NCBI RefSeq assembly: GCF_003426945.1
Contig: NZ_QURO01000004.1
Span: forward strand, 620,001-684,000
From: Thermus sediminis
GTDB taxonomy: Bacteria > Deinococcota > Deinococci > Deinococcales > Thermaceae
Length of the DNA stretch: 64,000 nucleotides
Direction: 5' to 3'
This document shows, one piece after another, positions 35,481-42,842 of this stretch. The stretch's first letter is position 1. Each line of letters opens with the position of its first letter. A program made the translations under genes and the position numbers. The notes under the pieces were generated by a model. It was not told the DNA's origin. It saw nothing but the letters and a program-made list of their open reading frames with translations, and ran no database searches.

Positions 35481-36155
35481 ATGACCCGCTACCGCATCGC
35501 CTCCAGGCCCTACCTCCCCTACCCCGGGGAAAGGCTCGCCCGCAGGAAGGGCCTGGGAGGGGAGTTTTACGAGCTCAGGCCCTACGCAGAGGGGGACGAG
35601 ATCCGCCGGGTCCACTGGCGGGCCTACGCCAAGACGGGGAGGCTCTACACCCGCCTAGAGACCGCCCCAGAGAGGGCCCGCTTTCGCCTCTTTCTGGACG
35701 AAAGCGAGAGCATGCGCCTCCACGGCAAACTCCCCTACGCGGAGCGGGTGGCGGCCATCCTCCTCAAGATCGCCCGGCAGGAGGACCCCAGGGCCCGCCT
35801 GGAGCGGGGCCGCCCCCAGGACCTCCGCCCAGGGAAAGGGGTCCTGGTCCTGCTCACCGACGGCCTAGACCCCCTCCCCTGGGCCCAGTTCCTCCCCAAG
35901 AGGGTGGTCCTGGTGCAGGTCCTCTCCTCCCTGGAGCTGGACCCTCCCCTGGAGGAGGCCCTCCTCAAGGACGTGGAGACCGGGGAGGCCCTTCCGGTGG
36001 GGAAGGAGGAGATCCTGGCCTATAAGAAAGCCTTGGCCGAATACCTAAAGGCCCTCCGCCTCTTGGCCCTCCTCCGGGGGCGGTACGCCCTCCTCCGGGT
36101 GGGGGAGGCTCCCCTGCCAAGCCTCCTACGCCAGGGCGTTCTGGAACTCCTCTAG
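35481..36155 (+). CDS. DUF58-domain protein
   Basis: A 224-residue protein with the core DUF58 motif RPYAEGDEIRRVHWRAYAKTGRLYTRLE at about residues 33-60, followed by a von Willebrand A-like region (RFRLFLDESESMRLHG, then GVLVLLTDGLDPLPW). DUF58 proteins usually accompany a MoxR AAA+ ATPase and membrane vWA proteins in maturation or stress modules; no MoxR gene is seen here. It lacks the N-terminal membrane helices that many relatives have. The end overlaps the convergent oxidoreductase gene by 30 bases. Confidence 0.85.
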   Translation: MTRYRIASRPYLPYPGERLARRKGLGGEFYELRPYAEGDEIRRVHWRAYAKTGRLYTRLETAPERARFRLFLDESESMRLHGKLPYAERVAAILLKIARQEDPRARLERGRPQDLRPGKGVLVLLTDGLDPLPWAQFLPKRVVLVQVLSSLELDPPLEEALLKDVETGEALPVGKEEILAYKKALAEYLKALRLLALLRGRYALLRVGEAPLPSLLRQGVLELL

Positions 36156-37988
36156 CCCAAGGGTCCTAAGCCGCTTTGGGTCCACGCCCTCCTCCCAGCC
36201 CGCCAGGCGGCGGTAGGCCTTCAGGGCCTCCCCGAAGGCCTCCTTGTCCAAGCGGGCCTCGGGGTTCCCCCGGCGGAAGGACTGGAAGAAGCGTTCCGGC
36301 AGGCGGTCCTCCTCGGGAGAAATCCCCTCCCGCAGGTTGAAAAGCCGGGTGAGCTGGAGGGTCCTCTCCCCCACCGCAAGCATCTCCTCGGGAGTAAAGC
36401 GAAAGCCCGTGGCGGCGTAAAGGGCTTCCCGCCACTCCTCCGGGGTCCAGGGGACGAAGTCGCAGAGGACCAGGCTGTTCACAAAGCCCCGTTCCTGGGT
36501 CTTGGTCCAGAGCATGCGCACCTTGGCCTCGGAAAGGTCCTCCACGGGTAGGGGGGTAAAGGCCTCCCCGTAGAAGCGAAGCTCCGAGAGGGCCTTTCCC
36601 TCCTTGGCGTAGGCGGTGTCGTGGAGGTTGTGGTTGTGGTCCGCCCCCGTGGGGCTCACCGCATAGCCCACGCCCAAGGCCCGCTTGTACCGGGGGTCGT
36701 GCATGGGCACCTCCTGCCCCTTCACGTGCATGGCGAGCTCCGGGTGGCCGATGGCCTCCGCCAGGCGCCTGGCCCCGAGGGCCATGAGGGCCCCAAGCCG
36801 CCCCTCCTTCCGGGCCAGGCGCTCGATGGCGGCGAGAAGGGCGTCGCCGTTCCCGAAGCGGAGGCCTAGGCCCTCATCGTCCAAAAAGCCCTTTTCCACC
36901 GCTTCCATGGCGCAGGCGATGGTCACCCCCACCCCGATCACGTCCAGGCCGTACTGGTTGCAGAGGGTGTTGGCCTTGGTGACAGCGTAGGGGTCGGTGA
37001 CCCCGCACGTGGAGCCCAAGGCCCCCAGGCCCTCGTACTCCGGCCCCCCGTACTCGGGGCGGACGTCGTACCGGCCCGTGCCCTCGATCTTGACCACCTG
37101 CTTGCAGCGGAGGGCGCAGGCGTAGCAGGTGTCCCGGCCGATGCGGATGCCGAGGGCGTCCAGGCTGGTGCCATCCAGGGCCTCTGCCCCCTCGAGGAAG
37201 CCATCCAGGAAGTTGTGGCTGGGGAGGATCCCCCGGAGGTTGAAGGGCCGCACCGTGCCCACGGTGCCCATGGTCACTAGGCCCGCCGCCCGCTCCATGC
37301 GCTCCTTGGCCATGCGCCGGGCGAGCTCCTTGAGGAGGGCCGGATCGTGGTAGGGGGGAAGGGTCTCCTTCTTGGCCCGGGCGGAGACCGCCTTGAGCCC
37401 CTTGGCCCCCATGACCGCCCCCAGGCCCCCCCGCCCGGCGAAGTGGGCCAGGTCGTGGATCACGTTGGCCAGGAGGACCCCGTTCTCCCCGGCCAGGCCG
37501 ATCTGGGCGATGCGGGTTTGGGACCCGTGGACCTCCTTGATGAGGGCCTCCACCTCGAGGGGGTCCTTCCCCCAGAGGTGGGAGGCGGGGTGGATGGCCA
37601 CCTCCCCCCCCTCCACGTGGAGGTAGACGGGGCCCTCCGCCCTCCCCAGGACCACCAGGGCATCGAGGCCAGCGTTCTTCAGCTCGGCCCCGAAGAAGCC
37701 CCCACCCTCCGCGTCCCCGTACCCCCCGGTGAGGGGGCTCTTGGCGGCCACGGTGTTGCGCCCCGAGCCGGAGATGGGGGTCCCGGTGAGGACCCCGGGG
37801 GCGAAGACCAGGGCGTTCTCGGGGCCCAAGGGGTCCGCCCCCTTGGGCACGTGCCTCAGGAGGAGGTAGGCGGAAAGGGCCCGTCCCCCCAGGTACTTCC
37901 GCCAGAAAGCCTCCCCGTAGCTCTCGTACCAGACCTCTCCCCGGGAAAGGTCCACGAAGGCCACCCGGTCGTGGTATCCCTTGGGCAT
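36126..37988 (-). CDS. Aldehyde:ferredoxin oxidoreductase (tungstopterin enzyme)
   Basis: A 620-residue member of the AOR family, which binds tungsten (or molybdenum) through two pterins and one 4Fe-4S cluster. The N-terminal domain has FAPGVLTGTPISGSGRN and KSPLTGGYGDAEGGGFFG; cluster cysteines appear as GRDTCYACALRCKQ near residue 275 with another in LVLCDF near 505. It oxidises aldehydes to acids with ferredoxin as acceptor; which aldehyde is unknown. ATG 37988 is six bases from TATACT, so leaderless. No pterin or tungsten-uptake genes are next to it. Confidence 0.92.
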   Translation of the reverse strand: MPKGYHDRVAFVDLSRGEVWYESYGEAFWRKYLGGRALSAYLLLRHVPKGADPLGPENALVFAPGVLTGTPISGSGRNTVAAKSPLTGGYGDAEGGGFFGAELKNAGLDALVVLGRAEGPVYLHVEGGEVAIHPASHLWGKDPLEVEALIKEVHGSQTRIAQIGLAGENGVLLANVIHDLAHFAGRGGLGAVMGAKGLKAVSARAKKETLPPYHDPALLKELARRMAKERMERAAGLVTMGTVGTVRPFNLRGILPSHNFLDGFLEGAEALDGTSLDALGIRIGRDTCYACALRCKQVVKIEGTGRYDVRPEYGGPEYEGLGALGSTCGVTDPYAVTKANTLCNQYGLDVIGVGVTIACAMEAVEKGFLDDEGLGLRFGNGDALLAAIERLARKEGRLGALMALGARRLAEAIGHPELAMHVKGQEVPMHDPRYKRALGVGYAVSPTGADHNHNLHDTAYAKEGKALSELRFYGEAFTPLPVEDLSEAKVRMLWTKTQERGFVNSLVLCDFVPWTPEEWREALYAATGFRFTPEEMLAVGERTLQLTRLFNLREGISPEEDRLPERFFQSFRRGNPEARLDKEAFGEALKAYRRLAGWEEGVDPKRLRTLGLEEFQNALA

Positions 37989-37994
37989 GGGGCC

Positions 37995-38002
37995 AGTATA
38001 CC
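37995..38002. promoter_or_regulatory. Overlapping divergent -10 region (AOR and tsaB)
   Basis: On the minus strand TATACT (complement of 37995-38000) lies six bases before the AOR start. On the plus strand TATACC (37997-38002) overlaps it and points to tsaB; a CAAAAT at 38006-38011, eight bases before GTG 38020, is an alternative -10 for tsaB. Confidence 0.45.
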
Positions 38003-38019
38003 CTTCAAAATGGGTGGAC

Positions 38020-38556
38020 GTGTGGACCCTCACCCTGGACACGGCCACCCCTTACCTGGCCCTGGGCGTCTTCCGCAGGGAGGAAGGCCTGGGGCGGGTG
38101 GTGCGGGTGGAAAGGCGGCACGAGGAGGTGCTCTTTGGCCTCCTGGAGGAGGTCCTGCGGGAGGTGGGGGTAAGGGGGGAGGAGATCGGCGCCCTGGTCC
38201 TGGGGGAAGGCCCGGGTTCCTACACCGGCCTCCGCATCGCCCTGGCCGCAGGGCTCGGGCTGAGTCTAGCCCTGGGGGCGAAGGTCTACGGGATAAGCTC
38301 CCTCCTGGCGGCGGCCTGGCCCTTTCTGGAGGAGGGAAAGCCCCTCACTCCCCTCTTCACCGCCAGGAACCGCCTCTACTACGGGGCCACTTACCTGAAG
38401 GAAGGGGGCCGGCCCCGGGAGGTGGCACCCCCTAGGAGGATGCGCCCCGAGGAGCTTCCCCAAGAGGGGCTTCTCCTGGACGCTCCCCCCGACCCCAGGG
38501 CCCTCTATGAGCTCCTCCTCTTCGCCCGAGAAGGGGCGGAACCCCTCTACCTCTAG
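38020..38556 (+). CDS. tsaB: tRNA threonylcarbamoyladenosine (t6A) synthesis protein TsaB
   Basis: Partner of TsaD in making t6A37 on ANN-decoding tRNAs. The 178-residue protein starts with the ASKHA-fold segment MWTLTLDTATPYLALGVF and holds the family motif GEGPGSYTGLRIALAAGLGL near residue 60. Bacterial TsaB is a scaffold that keeps the fold but not catalysis. GTG 38020 is preferred because it begins just before the conserved strand and lies eight bases from a possible -10; GTG 38014 is equally in frame. The stop overlaps the convergent flavin-reductase gene by four bases. Confidence 0.9.
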   Translation: MWTLTLDTATPYLALGVFRREEGLGRVVRVERRHEEVLFGLLEEVLREVGVRGEEIGALVLGEGPGSYTGLRIALAAGLGLSLALGAKVYGISSLLAAAWPFLEEGKPLTPLFTARNRLYYGATYLKEGGRPREVAPPRRMRPEELPQEGLLLDAPPDPRALYELLLFAREGAEPLYL

Positions 38557-39203
38557 TCGGCCGCCACCCTAGGGTTGGATAGGGGCAGCGGGTAGCTGGG
38601 TAGGGGCTCCTGGAAGGGGGCCCCTTTCAGCCTCTCGGCCATGAGGACCAGGTTCTCCCCGGCGACGCGGGCGTCCTCCAGGACCTCGAGGTCCCCCTTC
38701 AGGCTGAGCTGCCCTCTGCGGTGGGCGTAGACCAAGCCCAAGGGGGCTAGGACGAAGCCCATGTAGCTAAGGGGCAGGAGCATCTGACCCAGGGCTCCCG
38801 AGGCTCCCTCCTCCTCGGCCACGGCCAGGAGGGCCATGGGCTTGCCCAGGTTGAGGAGGCCGTGGTTTTCCATGGAGGTCATCCGCTCCAGGAGGGCCTT
38901 CATCCGGGCGGAGACGCTGAACCAGTAGACCGGGGTGGCGAAGACCACAGCGTCGGCATTGAGGATCCGCTCCGCTATCTTGCCGAACCCGTCCCAGGGT
39001 CCCTGGACGCAGGTCTCGGGGCCGCAGGAGGCGGGGTCCAGGGAGTAGTTCCCCGCGCAAAAGGGGAAGGGGTGCCTCACCAGGTCCAGGCGCTCGCTGC
39101 TAGCCCCCTTGCGCCTGGCCGCCTCCAGGACCTCATCCAGAAGTTCCGCCGTAAATCCATCCGTTCGTGCCGATGCGTTGACGCCGAGCACGCGTAAGCC
39201 CAT
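38553..39203 (-). CDS. NADPH-dependent FMN reductase / flavodoxin-fold oxidoreductase
   Basis: A 216-residue flavodoxin-like protein. It opens LRVLGVNASARTDGFTAELL, the phosphate-binding loop for FMN in the NADPH-dependent FMN reductase family, and has ADAVVFATPVYWFSVSARMKALLER, the second flavin segment. Cysteines at FPFCAGNYSLDPASCGPETC are a mark of the iron-sulfur-flavoprotein-like subgroup, though the compact C-x-x-C-x-x-C cluster motif is not present. ATG 39203 follows GGTGAT, complementary to the 16S end; TATACT lies further upstream. Substrate unknown. Confidence 0.82.
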   Translation of the reverse strand: MGLRVLGVNASARTDGFTAELLDEVLEAARRKGASSERLDLVRHPFPFCAGNYSLDPASCGPETCVQGPWDGFGKIAERILNADAVVFATPVYWFSVSARMKALLERMTSMENHGLLNLGKPMALLAVAEEEGASGALGQMLLPLSYMGFVLAPLGLVYAHRRGQLSLKGDLEVLEDARVAGENLVLMAERLKGAPFQEPLPSYPLPLSNPRVAAD

Positions 39204-39248
39204 AAATATCACCCAGGCACTAAACCGCTTTTAGTATAGCATGCGCAG

Positions 39249-40235
39249 TTAAGGGCGAAAGGGCCCGGCCACAAACTCCCCCATCCCCCGGGCCCGTACG
39301 GGGTAACCTCCGTAAAAGCCTTCCCCGGCCACCGGGCCCTCCCAGTAGGCCACCCAGGTGGTGCGGGAGAGGATCTCCCCCTCCTGGAAGAGGGGCCTGA
39401 GGACGAGGTCTAGCTCTGGGCCCTTCAGCCGCCAGGCCAGGGTGTAGGTGCGCCCGGAGGGGCTCTCCCAGGCCTCGAGGGGGATGAAGACGAGCTCCAC
39501 CGCCTCCACCCGCCCCAAGGGGTCCACCCGGCTCCCCAGGACCTGGACCACCCGCCCCTCCCGGTCCTTCACCTGGTAGGCCATGAGCTCAGACCCATCA
39601 GAGAGGTGGAGGCCGAACCAGTCCCAAGTGGCGGAAAACCCGGAAAACTGCTCCCCCCACTGGTGGTCTAGCCAGGCCTCCCCCTCCACCTCCTCCCTAA
39701 GGATCTGGCCCCGGACCAGGGCCCGGGTGTAGGACTGGTAGTAGAGGCGCCCCGTCTCCTCCGTGCCCGAGTAGCCGGGAGGGTGGACCACGGGGGGCTT
39801 CAGGGGGAGGAAGAGGAGGTCCACCCCCTCGGCCTGGAGGCGGAACCCCGCTCCCTCTCGGAAGAGGCGCCAGCCGGAAACCTCTAGCCTGGGCCCGGGC
39901 TCCGCCTGGCCCCTTCTCGCGAAGAGGTCCTGGTCGGAAACCTCCAGGAAGCGCCTCTCCCCCGTGCGCAGGTCGGTGAGGGCCAGGTGGGCGGCGTGGA
40001 AGGCGCCGAAGAGGCTTCCCGGCAGGCCCAGGATGCGGAAGGAGGGCGGGGCGTAGGCCTTGAAGAAGGCGAAGTGGAAGGCGTAGGGGTAGGCCCAGCC
40101 GGAGGCGTACCACCACTCCAGGGGGGCGGGCTTGGGGTCCCAGTCCTCGGGGTCGGGAAGGCGCCTTGGGTCCACGCCTACGAGGACCGGGGCACAAGCG
40201 GCGAGGAGGAAAACCAGGAGGAAGGGGCGCTTCAT
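39249..40235 (-). CDS. CrtC/AttH-family lipocalin-like lipoprotein
   Basis: A 328-residue predicted lipoprotein: the N terminus FLLVFLLAACAPV has a lipobox whose Cys would be lipidated. The mature part has the paired lipocalin-like fold of the AttH / hydroxyneurosporene-synthase (CrtC) family, seen in PLEWWYASGWAYPY, EAWLDHQWGEQFSGF and WDWFGLHLSDGSELMAY. CrtC hydrates carotenoids; Thermus makes carotenoid glucoside esters, so a carotenoid or lipid ligand is possible, but AttH-type relatives have other or unknown roles. TAGAAT lies nine bases before the ATG. It diverges from tatD. Confidence 0.85.
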   Translation of the reverse strand: MKRPFLLVFLLAACAPVLVGVDPRRLPDPEDWDPKPAPLEWWYASGWAYPYAFHFAFFKAYAPPSFRILGLPGSLFGAFHAAHLALTDLRTGERRFLEVSDQDLFARRGQAEPGPRLEVSGWRLFREGAGFRLQAEGVDLLFLPLKPPVVHPPGYSGTEETGRLYYQSYTRALVRGQILREEVEGEAWLDHQWGEQFSGFSATWDWFGLHLSDGSELMAYQVKDREGRVVQVLGSRVDPLGRVEAVELVFIPLEAWESPSGRTYTLAWRLKGPELDLVLRPLFQEGEILSRTTWVAYWEGPVAGEGFYGGYPVRARGMGEFVAGPFRP

Positions 40236-40297
40236 ATTGGTATCATTCTACCCATAAGGCCTAGCCCCACCCTGGGGCCTGGGTTACAGTGGGGGCG

Positions 40298-41053
40298 ATG
40301 ACCGACACCCACGCCCATCTGGACTTCCTGGAGCCCGAGGAGCTTTCGGAGGCCAGGGCCCACCTCCCCGAGCTCAAAGCGGTCCTCACCCTGGGAGTGG
40401 ACCCAAGGCGCTGGGAGAGGACCCTGGAGCTAGCCCAGGGTAATGTCTACGCCGCCTTCGGCCTCCACCCCACCTCTGCCCACCTCCTCTCCCCCGAGGT
40501 GGAGGAGGCCTTGAGGCACTATGCCCGAGGGGAGAGGGTCCGGGCCATCGGGGAGACGGGGCTGGACTACTACTGGACCCCGGAGACCAAAGGGGCCCAG
40601 CTCAAGGCTCTGGACTTCCAGGCGGCGTTGGCCGAAGAGCTCGGGCTTCCCCTTGTCCTCCACGTGCGGAGCCGGGACGGGAGGGCGGAGGAGGATCTGG
40701 CCGCCTGGCTCCTCCTCCATAGGCCCAGGAAGGTGGTCCTCCACGCCTACGGGGGCCATCCGGCCCTGGAGGAGGCGGGGCTAGAGGTAGGGGCCTACTT
40801 CAGCTTCGCCGGGCCCCTCACCTACAAGAAGAACGAGGCCCTTAGGGAGGCGGCGAGGAGGCTTCCCCGGGAGAGGCTCTTGGTGGAAACCGACACCCCC
40901 TTCCTCCCCCCAGAGCCCCATAGGGGTAAGAGGAACCGCCCCCTCTACATGCGCCACACCTTGCAAAGGCTCGCCGAGGTCCTGAGCCTTCCCTTCCCTG
41001 AGGCCGAGGCCCTCACCGACGAGAACGCCAAGGCCTGTTTTGCTTGGGCCTAA
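40298..41053 (+). CDS. tatD: TatD-family metal-dependent deoxyribonuclease
   Basis: A 251-residue TIM-barrel hydrolase. Metal-binding motifs stand in order: DTHAHLDF at the N terminus, IGETGLDYYW near residue 85, LHVRSRDG near 125, LHAYGGHP near 150 and VETDTPFLPPEPHRGKRN near 200. TatD proteins are 3'-5' DNA exonucleases linked to repair and to quality control. ATG 40298 is preferred to the GTG-like start at 40289 because TACAGT (40285-40290) is seven bases upstream. The mgtE promoter begins ten bases after its stop. Confidence 0.93.
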   Translation: MTDTHAHLDFLEPEELSEARAHLPELKAVLTLGVDPRRWERTLELAQGNVYAAFGLHPTSAHLLSPEVEEALRHYARGERVRAIGETGLDYYWTPETKGAQLKALDFQAALAEELGLPLVLHVRSRDGRAEEDLAAWLLLHRPRKVVLHAYGGHPALEEAGLEVGAYFSFAGPLTYKKNEALREAARRLPRERLLVETDTPFLPPEPHRGKRNRPLYMRHTLQRLAEVLSLPFPEAEALTDENAKACFAWA

Positions 41054-41062
41054 TCCACAGGG

Positions 41063-41091
41063 TTGACAAAACCTCCCTCACCCCCTACCCT
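41063..41091 (+). promoter_or_regulatory. Promoter of the mgtE-like gene
   Basis: A perfect TTGACA (41063-41068) and TACCCT (41086-41091) are separated by exactly 17 bases. Transcription should start near 41098, about 230 bases before the mgtE start codon, which leaves room for the leader described next. Confidence 0.75.
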
Positions 41092-41097
41092 GAAAAG

Positions 41098-41329
41098 GGT
41101 GTGCGGAGAGGAGGTGAAACCAAGGTGCGAGAAGAAAGCCCGCGAAGTCACCCACGCCCTTGGGAAGCCTCCCCCTCCACCTGCCCTTCCCCCTAAAACC
41201 CCCAACCGGCTCTCCCAAGGGTGAGGCCAACGGCTAAAGTTGCCCCTAGGCGCCGTCCTCGTAGGTCGCGCTCGAGGGATATGGCCTGGAACGTCCGTTT
41301 AAATAAGGAAACCCTTGTGAGGTTGAGCC
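41098..41329 (+). promoter_or_regulatory. Long structured leader of the mgtE-like gene
   Basis: About 230 bases containing a leader-peptide frame (41125-41196) and inverted repeats: CCCTTGGGA (41157-41165) with TCCCAAGGG (41213-41221), ACGGC with GCCGT (41230-41254 region), and CCTCG with CGAGG further on. The first arm lies inside the leader-peptide frame, so a translating ribosome would prevent that pairing. I could not match the sequence to the M-box magnesium riboswitch. No T-run terminator is evident, so control could be at translation. Confidence 0.5.
41125..41196 (+). CDS. Proline-rich leader peptide upstream of mgtE-like gene
   Basis: A 23-codon frame starting with GTG and ending TAA. 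It has an excellent binding site, GGAGGTGA at 41110-41117, seven bases upstream. The peptide starts MREESPRSHPRPW, ends in SPSTCPSP and has six prolines in 23 residues. Enterobacterial mgtA has a proline-rich leader peptide, MgtL, whose translation senses magnesium and proline-tRNA levels; the resemblance in composition and position is notable, with no sequence homology implied. Too short for coding statistics; support is the binding site, the position and the promoter. Confidence 0.5.
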   Translation: MREESPRSHPRPWEASPSTCPSP

Positions 41330-42694
41330 ATGCCTTTGGTCTGCCGGAACCTCATGAGCCTGTTGGAGGAAGGAAACCTGCAGAGCGCCAAGCTCCTCCT
41401 GGGGCAAGCCAGCCTCCAGGAGATCGTGTTTTGCCTTAGGCTGTTGGAGTCCCCCCGCAGGGCCCTCGTCTTCCGCCTACTGGACAAGGAGCGGGCCCTG
41501 GCCGTCTTTGAGGCCTTGGACCGCTCCGAACAGGCCGAGCTGGTCAAGGCCATGGAGGACCCCGACCTCCTGCCCCTCCTGGAGGGCCTGGAGGTAGAGG
41601 AGCGGGTAAGGCTTTTTGAGGAGCTCCCCGCCAAGGTGGTCAAGCGGCTCCTGCAGGAGCTCTCCTCCGAGGCCCGGGAAGGGGTCAGCCTGCTCCTGGG
41701 CTACCCCGAGGGTAGCGCAGGCCGGGTGATGAACCCGGACTACCTGGCCCTCCCCGAGGAAACCACGGTGGAGAAGGCCTTGGAGCGGGTGGAAGACTCC
41801 CTCCTTCCCACAGAGAACCTGGAGGTGGTCTTCGTGCTGGGGCCGGGCAGGATTTACCAGGGCTACGTGCCCCTGGCCCGGCTCGTCAAAGGAGACCCCC
41901 AAACGCCCCTAAAGGACCTGGCGGTGGCCGGGGCCGCCGTCTCCGCCTACGACTCCCAGGACCAGGTGGCCGAGCTGTTCAAGCGCCACCAGTACCCCCT
42001 GGTGGCGGTGGTGGACAAGGAGGGGCGGTTGGTGGGGGCCATCGATGCCGGGCGCGGTGTGGAGCTGGTGGAGGAATACGAAGCCCAGCGGCTCACCACC
42101 TTTGGGGGCATCCTTCCCACAGGCGGCCCCGACGTGGACTACCTCAGGAGCCCTCTAGGCGTGCTCTTCCGGGCCCGGGTGGTCTGGCTGGCCCTTCTGA
42201 CCCTCTTCGGGGTCATCACCTCCACCTACGTGGCCCAACAGGAGGAGATCCTGGAGCGCGCCATCGTCCTCGCCGCCTTCATCGCCCCCATTATCGACAT
42301 GGGGGGGAATACGGGCAGCCAGGCGGCCACCCTGGTCATCCGCTCCCTGGCCCTGGGGCAGGTGCGGCCGCGGCTCAGGGACTACCTCCTCATCCTCAAG
42401 CGGGAGGTGCCCGTGGCCCTGAGCCTGGGTATCGCCATCGGCCTGCTGGAGGCCGTCCTGGCCTTCTTCTCCAAAGGCGTGGGGTGGGACATCCTGCTGG
42501 TGGTGGGTCTGGCCATGGCCACGGTCACCATCCTCGGGGGCTTGATCGGCTCTGCCCTTCCTGTCCTGGCTAAGCGCCTCGGCGCGGATCCCGCCACGCT
42601 AAGCGGCCCCGCCATCACCTCCATCATGGACCTCCTAGGGGTCTTCATGTACTTCGGCTACGCCTACCTCCTTCTGGGCCACCTGCTGGAGTGA
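41330..42694 (+). CDS. mgtE: MgtE-type magnesium transporter paralogue
   Basis: A 454-residue divalent cation channel/transporter. The N-terminal superhelical MgtE_N domain (about 1-125) is followed by two CBS domains (about 130-255; NPDYLALPEETTVEKAL, QYPLVAVVDKEGRLVGAI) and a C-terminal domain of five membrane helices with the hallmark DMGGNTGSQAATLVIRSL. CBS and N domains close the pore when magnesium is plentiful. The sequence differs clearly from the structurally studied T. thermophilus MgtE as I remember it, so this is a second type. GAGGT precedes the ATG; an in-frame ATG lies at 41354. Expression is probably leader-controlled. Confidence 0.9.
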   Translation: MPLVCRNLMSLLEEGNLQSAKLLLGQASLQEIVFCLRLLESPRRALVFRLLDKERALAVFEALDRSEQAELVKAMEDPDLLPLLEGLEVEERVRLFEELPAKVVKRLLQELSSEAREGVSLLLGYPEGSAGRVMNPDYLALPEETTVEKALERVEDSLLPTENLEVVFVLGPGRIYQGYVPLARLVKGDPQTPLKDLAVAGAAVSAYDSQDQVAELFKRHQYPLVAVVDKEGRLVGAIDAGRGVELVEEYEAQRLTTFGGILPTGGPDVDYLRSPLGVLFRARVVWLALLTLFGVITSTYVAQQEEILERAIVLAAFIAPIIDMGGNTGSQAATLVIRSLALGQVRPRLRDYLLILKREVPVALSLGIAIGLLEAVLAFFSKGVGWDILLVVGLAMATVTILGGLIGSALPVLAKRLGADPATLSGPAITSIMDLLGVFMYFGYAYLLLGHLLE

Positions 42695-42706
42695 GCAAGG
42701 GAGGCC

Positions 42707-42735
42707 TTGACCCGAGGGGCCAGGGCGCTTAGAGT
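42707..42735 (+). promoter_or_regulatory. Promoter of the aspS2 leader
   Basis: TTGACC (42707-42712) and TAGAGT (42730-42735) with a 17-base spacer. Transcription should begin near 42742, only a few bases before the leader-peptide ATG at 42746. Confidence 0.65.
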
Positions 42736-42745
42736 TGGACCTAAC

Positions 42746-42775
42746 ATGCGCCCTCGCCTAGGCAACGAAACCTAG
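42746..42775 (+). CDS. Leader peptide MRPRLGNET upstream of aspS2
   Basis: A nine-codon frame, ATG to TAG, beginning about three bases after the predicted transcription start, so it would be read leaderless. It contains one Asn codon (AAC, 42764-42766), followed by Glu and Thr, and its stop is two bases before the antiterminator arm. This is the geometry of a ribosome-mediated attenuator. The peptide is too short to judge by composition; confidence rests on the promoter and the downstream hairpins. Confidence 0.5.
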   Translation: MRPRLGNET

Positions 42776-42777
42776 AA

Positions 42778-42825
42778 GGGGGGCCAGGGCCTAGCCCCCC
42801 CGGCAAGCCGCGGCCGGGGGGGTTT
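42778..42825 (+). promoter_or_regulatory. Antiterminator/terminator switch before aspS2
   Basis: GGGGGGC (42778-42784) can pair with GCCCCCC (42794-42800). Alternatively CCCCCCCGGC (42795-42804) pairs perfectly with GCCGGGGGGG (42813-42822), followed by TTT, making a terminator-like hairpin. The two share the C-tract and exclude each other. A further arm, CGAAACC (42766-42772, inside the leader peptide), can pair with GGTTTCG (42821-42827). The free binding site AAGGAGG is at 42831-42837. Confidence 0.55.
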
Positions 42826-42842
42826 CGCGTAAGGAGGCAAAG

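Noticed and set aside
41098-41329. M-box (ykoK) magnesium riboswitch before the mgtE-like gene
   Set aside because: A few short stretches such as GGTGAGGC resemble it, but the conserved core order and loops do not fit.
42740-42842. T-box leader before aspS2
   Set aside because: No T-box sequence (TGGNACCGCG-like) or specifier stem is visible; the leader-peptide attenuator explains the sequence better.
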